Assembly (NCBI GenBank): GCA_030619215.1
Contig: JAUXBV010000044.1
Span: forward strand, 1 to 11,592
DNA: 11,592 nt
Source of the DNA: Fibrobacterota bacterium
GTDB taxonomy: Bacteria > Fibrobacterota > Chitinivibrionia > Chitinivibrionales > JANQEN01
Reading direction: 5' to 3'
Shown here one piece after another: positions 6,307-11,592 of the stretch (its first letter is position 1; the number at the start of each line of letters is the position of its first letter). The notes under the pieces were generated by a model that saw only the letters and a list, made by a program, of their open reading frames with translations, ran no database searches and had not been told where the DNA came from. The translations under genes were made by a program, and so were the position numbers.

Positions 6307-8046
6307 TTATCGAGAAAGAACAAAGCTCTTTGTTAATACCTTTTTGTCAGTAACGAGCTTTACAATATAACAACCATTGCTGATAGTGTATCCTTTGCTA
6401 TTCTTACCATCCCAAATCACGTTTTTCTGTACCGGCACCAGTTGTACCAGGCTGCCATCCAGATTATAGATACCTGTTTGTGTAATTTTACCAACATTTT
6501 TACAATGTATCTTTATTCCTTTACCAAACGGCATAATTGATACGGCAGGCTTGACCTGTACCTCAGAGTTGTCAACAACGGTAGTCCCATCCCACAGCTT
6601 AACGTCAAGGATTGTTGTTTGTTTGTTCGTAACCGATACATTCTCTATCGTCTTAGACTCGTATCCCTGGAGTGAAAATGTAAAATCATGCGATCCGGAC
6701 TGGATCGGTCGATAAAAACCTCCAAATGCATCAGTATAAATTTGGGAATTGTCACGATCATGGTTTTCGACTAAAACCTTTACATCCCCAAGGGGATCTC
6801 CGGTTGTTGAATCGGTTACTGTTCCATGAACACCATAAAGGACTTGTTCCAGATAGGTAATAATTGACTCTTTCTGATAGCCCCAGTAAGTAGTCAGGTT
6901 AGACTCCGATAACAGCTTCTGTGTTGATACTTCTACGGTAAGATCCCTGCAGCTCTGATTATATCCGGCATAATTTATTCTTTCTCCCTGCACTTCGTAC
7001 CACCGGTAGCAATTGATACACCCTGCCTGAGCGGTAAAATAACCGCTCGGGCTATTATCCTGGGCTAATTCGGCCCATTCCTGACCGACGTATTCCCACC
7101 AGTCCCTGTCAGCATGATTCGTCCCTGACATGCCCCATACGTAGCATACCAGTTCAGTCCCGCCATGAAAATCTGCAGACATGGTAAAAGTATGATCATC
7201 AGCAAGATCCATAGTTGCTTGTGTTTCTGTTTGCGGCCGAATCTGCTGTGAGCGGCTATTTTCATCCTCCGATAAATAAACAAAAGGGAAATCACGGTTC
7301 AAATCTTTATTATTTGCGTTATAGCGCCGGGCACCTGAAACACTACTGTTATCATTTTGGTATGTGCCATCCGGATTACAGAGCGGGTTTATCCATATTT
7401 CAATATTGTCAACAAGCTTTTTCACCCGTGCATCGGAGTTATAATCTTTACACAGGTGCTCTATCAAATTCAGCATCATTATCCAGGGTGCGGTTTCATC
7501 ACCATGTATGGTGCTCTGATAAAAAAACTTCGGCTCTTTTTCTTCCTGGTCCACATTGTCCGATATTTTCGCTACCATCAGCTTTCTATTGTTCACAGAA
7601 GAGCCGAACTGCTCAACAATACAAAGATCAGGATAATCAGTTTGGAACTTTTCCATAATCTGTATATAAGCATCATATGTTGGATATTGATCCCATACCG
7701 GCGGTGCTCCATTTTTCAAATAGTCCGAATAGTCTGACATTTGAACTTCTGTTAACAGGCCCGGAGGGGTCTTTACTTCATAATAGTAATTATATTTAAG
7801 AAATTCGTTGAATTCAGCTTCATTCGCATAGGCAAACACTTCGTTACTGGTAATTTTGTCTATTGAAATTATATTCGCCAGATCCTGCAGTTCGGAAGGT
7901 GAATCTATATAAAAATTGAAACAGACCTCACCTCTCTCATCAAGGTACTGCATGGCTTTATTATACTCCGCAGTATTGTTGGAGAATAATAGGCTAATAT
8001 TTCCCAACACAAACAACCCTATCAAGAAACCTCTCACGTATTTCAT
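6307..8046 (-). CDS. Secreted M14 zinc carboxypeptidase paralogue with altered specificity residue
   Basis: 579 residues, clearly paralogous along its length to the 578-residue enzyme at 2050-3786. Signal peptide about 1-22; prodomain-like segment about 27-100; M14 domain about 120-402; regulatory transthyretin-like domain about 404-486; C-terminal sorting-type domain about 500-579 (NVIWDGKN, NGCYIVKL, final FVLSR). Zinc ligands H181, E184 (HGDE) and H294 (ADFHGG), substrate-binding R241, N250 and R251 (DLNRDF), Y350 and catalytic E372 (TVEVS) are all present, so it should be active. The position that is D353 in the paralogue is N358 here (GERIN), suggesting a different side-chain preference. 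An extra stretch about 257-275 and two cysteines (C343, C346) near the S1' region also distinguish it. GGGAGG at 8052-8057, five bases before the ATG, supports the start. It is 408 bases upstream of the deiminase and 511 bases downstream of the propeller gene. Confidence 0.93.
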   Translation of the reverse strand: MKYVRGFLIGLFVLGNISLLFSNNTAEYNKAMQYLDERGEVCFNFYIDSPSELQDLANIISIDKITSNEVFAYANEAEFNEFLKYNYYYEVKTPPGLLTEVQMSDYSDYLKNGAPPVWDQYPTYDAYIQIMEKFQTDYPDLCIVEQFGSSVNNRKLMVAKISDNVDQEEKEPKFFYQSTIHGDETAPWIMMLNLIEHLCKDYNSDARVKKLVDNIEIWINPLCNPDGTYQNDNSSVSGARRYNANNKDLNRDFPFVYLSEDENSRSQQIRPQTETQATMDLADDHTFTMSADFHGGTELVCYVWGMSGTNHADRDWWEYVGQEWAELAQDNSPSGYFTAQAGCINCYRWYEVQGERINYAGYNQSCRDLTVEVSTQKLLSESNLTTYWGYQKESIITYLEQVLYGVHGTVTDSTTGDPLGDVKVLVENHDRDNSQIYTDAFGGFYRPIQSGSHDFTFSLQGYESKTIENVSVTNKQTTILDVKLWDGTTVVDNSEVQVKPAVSIMPFGKGIKIHCKNVGKITQTGIYNLDGSLVQLVPVQKNVIWDGKNSKGYTISNGCYIVKLVTDKKVLTKSFVLSR

Positions 8047-8557
8047 AACGACCTCCCTAATATTTTATTAGATTATTTAATAATATAGAATAATATTCGC
8101 TATTGATCATTATTTCCCTATATATCTGAAAAGATGGAGTCTATTCCCCTTTATAGGTAATATAATAAATTCTAAGGATTTTCGCTCCAATATTCTACGA
8201 AAAATGTATAATTACATAAAAATACAACTCTATTGTGTAAAATTATAACAAAAAACTAAATAATATGTAAATTTGTGGCTTTTTATTTAATCTCCTTTAT
8301 TTTACTTCTACAATAGTCTTATGTAATGTTATTGTTTCACCATTTTGTTTAAGTCTTAAAAAAATTATTATACTTTATGTTTTTCCCTCACATATTTATC
8401 ATACATTATTTTAATATAGTACAAAAAATTAAAAAATCAGGTTTTTCCCCTTTTTTTACGAAATACAAATCTTTCAATCCTTCATATTAAGCAATGGCAC
8501 AAACACACAACACTTTTTCTGCGAAATACGAATTTTTTTCGGCACTCCTTTTTTTTA
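8047..8557. other. Very AT-rich intergenic region upstream of the second carboxypeptidase
   Basis: 511 bases with no credible gene on either strand. It contains the ribosome binding site of the carboxypeptidase (8052-8057) and long A and T runs. Two near-identical short repeats occur: CGAAATACAAAT near 8459 and CGAAATACGAAT near 8522. No canonical terminator follows the propeller gene stop at 8558. The length suggests the carboxypeptidase has its own promoter here, but no -35/-10 pair is distinctive enough to call. Confidence 0.65.
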
Positions 8558-10102
8558 TTAATTCATTTTCTTTGTTTTAGACCCTAATACCAGCACCCCA
8601 TCCAGTTCGGTTGCTACAAAGATATTTCCATTATCAAGAATTTGTATATCATTTATTCTCTCGAAAATATATGGTATATCGAGGTCCAAATTATCATAGG
8701 TCTTCCACTTCATGTTGTCATATCTTACAATATTCCCGCATCCGGCCGTACCAATCCATTTTATATCTTTATTGTCAATTGCAATTGTCCTGACACACTC
8801 ATCTTTCAAATACTGCTTTCCATAAACCTCCCAGTTTAATCCATCATATTTCGCCAGTCCGCCGTTAAATGTTCCTATCCACTTTGTATCCTCATCATCC
8901 AGTGTAACGGTAATAACAATGTCATCAGGCAGCCCTGAATTGGCCGTATTAAATACAGTCCATTGAGCTCCATCATACAGTGATACCCCGGCATGGGTTC
9001 CAATCCACTTATTCCCGAATTCATCAATAGCGACACTGTAAACAATATCATGAGGTAAACCTGAATTCTGGGTAGTGAAATGCTGCCAGTCAGCTCCTGA
9101 AAAGCTGGTCAATCCCAAATCAGATCCGATCCATACCGTTCTGTTTATCTCAATGGTTATTACATACACCGAATCGCTTACCAGCCCGGAATTGTCCTTA
9201 TTATAAATAGTCCAATTCACCCCGTCAAAGTGTGCAAGCCCTTTCATCGTGCCGGCCCAGACACTCCCGTTATCAACAGCCACTGAATACACATAGTCAT
9301 CCGGCAAATCTGAGTTGTGTTTGTCATAAACTGTCCAGTTTTTCCCATCAAACCTCACAAGACCGCCTCTATGGGTCCCCATCCAGATATTTCCATTGCC
9401 ATCTTTTTCCAAAGCGCAGACCCTGTTGCTTGACAGCCCGGAATTCCAGGTATTATAAACCTCTATGAGTCCAAATATCTGGGTATAAGAAGTATCACCG
9501 GATGAAACGGTAAGAGTATCAGCCAGAAGCTGTATGGAATCAGGTTCATCTTTTTTATAGTAGCAGATATCTGAAATTGTTGTTGCAGGCACGGAATCGA
9601 TAACCACTTTATTCCCGGCAATAATATTTCCTGCAAGCTCACTATAGATATTTGTACCCTGAACAAACACATATCCGAGTAATGTGTCGACATATTCAGG
9701 CAGCTCGATATTTATGATACCGGTCTCTTTCAGGGTATCGGTGAAGAAAATTGTATCCCGTGAAGCTTTAACATCAAAGAGTAACAAACGGGTTCTCTTT
9801 AATAGCTGTACTGCGGCAATATTATAGGTGAGACTGTCGGAAATGATAAAAGTATATGTTCCCTGTGCGTCAGTCGTATCAATCATAGAATCGGGAATGC
9901 TCTCATTAACAGGATTAAAATTCTCGGGAAAAAGTATTACCTGTGTATTTGGAGCTTCATTGCCATCGGAGCCGATAACTATCCCGGAGACAACCGTTTC
10001 AATGCCGCCGCCATCGGACGTCTGTGTAGGCGATTCAATGCTGCAATTGCAGAAAATCGCAACAACTGCCAGTAAGACCAGGAACATGTTTGATACCCTC
10101 AT
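8558..10102 (-). CDS. Exported, probable lipoprotein with a seven-bladed Reg_prop-like beta-propeller
   Basis: 514 residues. Residues 1-17 are a hydrophobic signal followed by C18 and C20. The context (AIFCNCS) suggests a lipoprotein, but the lipobox is not canonical. Residues about 36-135 look like a carboxypeptidase-regulatory/transthyretin-type beta-sandwich (VSGIVIGSDG, TYTFIISD). From about 212 there is a repeat of 41-45 residues with the pattern [WV]xGTxxGLxxFDGxxWTxY, at W240, W282, W324, W366, W408, W449 and a last degenerate copy near 494. This matches the two-component-regulator propeller (Reg_prop) repeats that form the periplasmic sensors of Bacteroides hybrid kinases. The early VYNTWNSGL segment fits the outer strand that closes blade seven. 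There is no transmembrane kinase. It overlaps the regulator stop by one base (TAATG), with a strong purine-rich ribosome binding site, so the two are probably translationally coupled. A role as an extracellular sensor or binding protein is inference. Confidence 0.85.
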   Translation of the reverse strand: MRVSNMFLVLLAVVAIFCNCSIESPTQTSDGGGIETVVSGIVIGSDGNEAPNTQVILFPENFNPVNESIPDSMIDTTDAQGTYTFIISDSLTYNIAAVQLLKRTRLLLFDVKASRDTIFFTDTLKETGIINIELPEYVDTLLGYVFVQGTNIYSELAGNIIAGNKVVIDSVPATTISDICYYKKDEPDSIQLLADTLTVSSGDTSYTQIFGLIEVYNTWNSGLSSNRVCALEKDGNGNIWMGTHRGGLVRFDGKNWTVYDKHNSDLPDDYVYSVAVDNGSVWAGTMKGLAHFDGVNWTIYNKDNSGLVSDSVYVITIEINRTVWIGSDLGLTSFSGADWQHFTTQNSGLPHDIVYSVAIDEFGNKWIGTHAGVSLYDGAQWTVFNTANSGLPDDIVITVTLDDEDTKWIGTFNGGLAKYDGLNWEVYGKQYLKDECVRTIAIDNKDIKWIGTAGCGNIVRYDNMKWKTYDNLDLDIPYIFERINDIQILDNGNIFVATELDGVLVLGSKTKKMN

Positions 10103-10929
10103 TATTCCCCTCCCCCTAAAACTTTTGACACGGGAAACACCGAAAAATTGCACTGATACACCCTGTCAGGATTCTTGCATTTACCTGCTGCGTCCAGAAG
10201 CTTTTCCCGAAGCTTAACAAGCTCCTTATTTATTAATTTATATTCCTCCTCCGAGATACTCAAAGTCAAAGTTGACATGTCCCGCACATTCCCCTTGAAC
10301 CGGTCAAATGACTCCTTTGCCAGATCCATCATTGCCTTGTGCAGATTTACAAGCGCAACTGATTTTACTTCATCCCCGGTACTCCACACCGGAGCAACAC
10401 GTTCATATACACCACTATCATTTTTCCTTATAAGTTTAAGTTTTTCAAGAGTTTTAACGGCTTTTTTTGCCTCAGAGGGTCTAATCGGCGGCTGAAGAAT
10501 CTTTGCAAGCTCTCCGTAGTCACCCTTAAACTGATAAAATGCCAGCACCTCACGGATTGCCAGGTAATACCAGTTTTCAAATAACTTATACTGCTCTGCG
10601 GTAAGAATGCTTTTATCACTCTTCTTAAAAGACATGAGGCTTTCGAATTGTGTGCTCTTTTCATCATGGGTCTTGGCTTTACAAAACAAAACCAGAACCT
10701 CAAAATAGTCCGCCTCTTTTTTGGATAACTTACACAACTTTGCAAATTTCGGCACAAGGCGCAGTGATATATGCCGCTCACCTTTGATAATCTTGGCAAA
10801 ATAGCCTGAGTCAAACTCCAATATGCGCGCAATATACCTATGAGAGAAACGGGTATCTGATTTCTTCCGCTTCCTGTAGTAATCTTTGAGGAATTTTCGG
10901 TAATCCAAATAGTCAAATACGCTGACCAC
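10102..10929 (-). CDS. TIGR02147 family regulator
   Basis: 275 residues, close to the usual family length, cytoplasmic, no signal. The N-terminus FDYLDYRKFLKDYY (5-18) and the C-terminal QCNFSVFPVSK (259-269) are the hallmarks of the TIGR02147 family, known as a large paralogous set in Fibrobacter and relatives. Residues about 27-66 look like a Cro/XRE-type helix-turn-helix (SHRYIARILEFDSGYFAKIIKGERHI), and 135-180 resembles a second winged-helix-like segment (EAKKAVKTLEKLKLIRKND). DNA binding is therefore likely, although family targets are poorly known. The start is a GTG at 10929, with AGAAAGG at 10939-10945 nine bases upstream; there is no nearby in-frame ATG. It is followed by the propeller gene with a one-base overlap, suggesting a regulator/sensor pair. 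A 95-bp palindromic element lies 32 bases upstream, in or next to its leader. Confidence 0.9.
   Translation of the reverse strand: MVSVFDYLDYRKFLKDYYRKRKKSDTRFSHRYIARILEFDSGYFAKIIKGERHISLRLVPKFAKLCKLSKKEADYFEVLVLFCKAKTHDEKSTQFESLMSFKKSDKSILTAEQYKLFENWYYLAIREVLAFYQFKGDYGELAKILQPPIRPSEAKKAVKTLEKLKLIRKNDSGVYERVAPVWSTGDEVKSVALVNLHKAMMDLAKESFDRFKGNVRDMSTLTLSISEEEYKLINKELVKLREKLLDAAGKCKNPDRVYQCNFSVFPVSKVLGGGE
10107..10116 (-). promoter_or_regulatory. Ribosome binding site of the propeller gene inside the regulator's last codons
   Basis: GGGGGAGGGG on the minus strand lies four bases before the ATG at 10102. It is formed by the regulator codons for its terminal Gly-Gly-Gly-Glu. With the TAATG stop/start overlap at 10104-10100, this is a typical translational coupling arrangement. 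It decides the start against the longer GTG frame at 10153. Confidence 0.85.
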
Positions 10930-11311
10930 TCTTAAAAACCTTTCTCTTCTTCCTGAGTATAACCCTTAAACCTTCTCCCGCCACCCAGAGGGGAGGGGCT
11001 CGCCTGGATGAACAGAAACCTCACGTTTCAAACGGGAGAAGGTATCAATTAAGGGTCATTGATATTAAAAAAATCTATATATAAATTAAACTACATTTAT
11101 TTAATCTATACCAAAAAGTGTACAAATACTGTATTTTTTAGGAAATTTACAATTTTTTAGTCAGCGCTTTAAGAGAAAAATTGTGGATTTTCATGCTATT
11201 TAATGAGATTTGAAGAGTTCAGCTTAAAAAATCAGGGGATTTTTTGTCAGCACTTTTTATGGAGAATTCCAAGCTATCAAATAATAAAAATCTTCTTTTC
11301 CGGTATTGCAG
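10930..11311. other. Intergenic region between the toxin and the regulator
   Basis: 382 bases with no credible gene. It contains the ribosome binding site of the regulator (10939-10945), the palindromic element at 10962-11056, and AT-rich sequence from 11057 that probably holds the regulator promoter. Two imperfect direct repeats sit at about 11153-11170 and 11240-11256 (T-run followed by GTCAGCGCTTT or GTCAGCACTTT). No canonical terminator is visible after the toxin stop at 11312. Confidence 0.65.
10962..11056. repeat. 95-bp palindromic element upstream of the regulator
   Basis: The outer arms ACCCTTAA (10962-10969) and TTAAGGGT (11049-11056) are perfect complements. ACCTTCTCCCG (10970-10980) pairs perfectly with CGGGAGAAGGT (11033-11043), leaving a 5-base bulge (11044-11048) on one side. 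That gives 19 paired bases around a GC-rich centre, which holds a further small GAAAC/GTTTC hairpin (11015-11029). The composition contrasts with the AT-rich flanks. This fits a REP/MITE-like interspersed repeat or a structured leader. No transposase is present and no copy is seen elsewhere in the window. Confidence 0.75.
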
Positions 11312-11592
11312 CTACCTCAAAAGCCGCCGCTCTAAAAGCTCCTGCAATTCCCGTCTTCCGTCAAGGATAGCGTGAATGAACACCTCTTTACCGATGACCT
11401 GGTAAATAATACGGTATGGCTTAAAATGAATTTCACGAAATCCTTCTACATGAATATGTTTTAATTCAGGCACCTCATGCCCGCGCTGCGGCATTGTATG
11501 AAGGGATCTGCACCGATCTTCGATATTGTCAAGCAACCGGTCTGCTCTTGAGATAAAGTCATTCTCAGCAATGTATGAGTAAATATCAACAA
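11312..11592 (-). CDS. RelE/ParE-family toxin, N-terminus cut by the window edge
   Basis: The frame stays open from the stop at 11312 to the window edge, giving 93 visible codons. The family norm is about 95-105 residues, so only the first few are missing. The upstream part reads VDIYSYIAENDFISRADRLL, the typical first helices of ParE/RelE toxins. The conserved core follows: SLHTMPQRGHEVPEL, then REIHFKPYRIIYQV, and the closing FIHAILDGRRELQELL. Such proteins are small cytoplasmic toxins (ribosome-dependent mRNA cleavage for RelE, gyrase inhibition for ParE), neutralised by a partner usually encoded just upstream. Here the partner would lie outside the window. The TTG at 11536 is an internal Leu codon, not a start. 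The family assignment does not settle which target it attacks. Confidence 0.9.
   Translation of the reverse strand, partial: VDIYSYIAENDFISRADRLLDNIEDRCRSLHTMPQRGHEVPELKHIHVEGFREIHFKPYRIIYQVIGKEVFIHAILDGRRELQELLERRLLR

Noticed and set aside
7215..7737. Plus-strand open frames of 126-147 codons opposite the second carboxypeptidase
   Set aside because: They lie antisense to a well-supported enzyme, have no family-like features, and owe their length to the sense gene's codon pattern.
10103..10153. GTG start for the propeller gene at 10153
   Set aside because: It would overlap the regulator by 52 bases and bury the signal peptide. The ATG at 10102 has a strong ribosome binding site and the signal begins there.
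10428..10916. A 162-codon minus-strand frame within the regulator gene
   Set aside because: It is an out-of-frame shadow of the TIGR02147 gene, whose own frame carries the family hallmarks.
1..11592. CRISPR arrays, tRNA or rRNA genes, insertion sequences
   Set aside because: No regularly spaced repeats, no cloverleaf or rRNA-like sequence and no transposase or integrase frame were seen on either strand.

Overview
The window looks like a chromosomal segment from a Gram-negative bacterium of the Fibrobacterota (Fibrobacter/Chitinispirillum/Chitinivibrio-like). The main taxonomic marker is a TIGR02147-type regulator, a family first described as a paralogous set in Fibrobacter succinogenes. Supporting signs are an outer-membrane barrel, a periplasmic propeller protein and three exported enzymes with C-terminal FlgD-like/type IX-secretion-like domains. 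Genes have moderate base composition and are separated by long, very AT-rich gaps. Every supported gene lies on the minus strand, so transcription runs from the high-coordinate end to the low end.

Layout in transcription order: (1) 11592-11312, a RelE/ParE-type toxin cut by the window edge. (2) 11311-10930, an AT-rich gap with a 95-bp palindromic element (10962-11056) just upstream of the next gene. (3) 10929-10102, a TIGR02147 regulator with a GTG start. (4) 10102-8558, an exported probable lipoprotein with a seven-bladed Reg_prop-like beta-propeller. It overlaps the regulator by one base (TAATG), and its Shine-Dalgarno lies inside the regulator's last codons. (5) 8046-6307, an M14 carboxypeptidase. 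(6) 5898-4111, a protein of the Porphyromonas peptidylarginine deiminase (PPAD) family, with an unusually structured upstream region. (7) 3786-2050, a second M14 carboxypeptidase, paralogous to the first. (8) 1553-72, an outer-membrane beta-barrel protein. Clear intrinsic terminators follow (7) and (8).

The most interesting part is the enzyme trio. A secreted deiminase carries all four catalytic residues of PPAD and both arginines that make PPAD specific for C-terminal arginine. It sits between two secreted carboxypeptidases of the kind that remove C-terminal residues. One carboxypeptidase has the Asp expected for Lys/Arg specificity; the other has Asn at that position. All three end in the same kind of sorting domain. 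Porphyromonas gingivalis deploys an analogous pair (PPAD and CPG70) at separate loci. Here the genes are adjacent, suggesting an extracellular system that edits C-terminal arginines, though no promoter or expression evidence ties them together. The upstream regulator/propeller pair is a plausible sensing module, but its targets cannot be read from the sequence.

Starts were corrected where the longest reading frame was not the best gene model: the barrel protein starts at 1553, the deiminase at 5898 and the propeller protein at 10102. The toxin has no start within the window.
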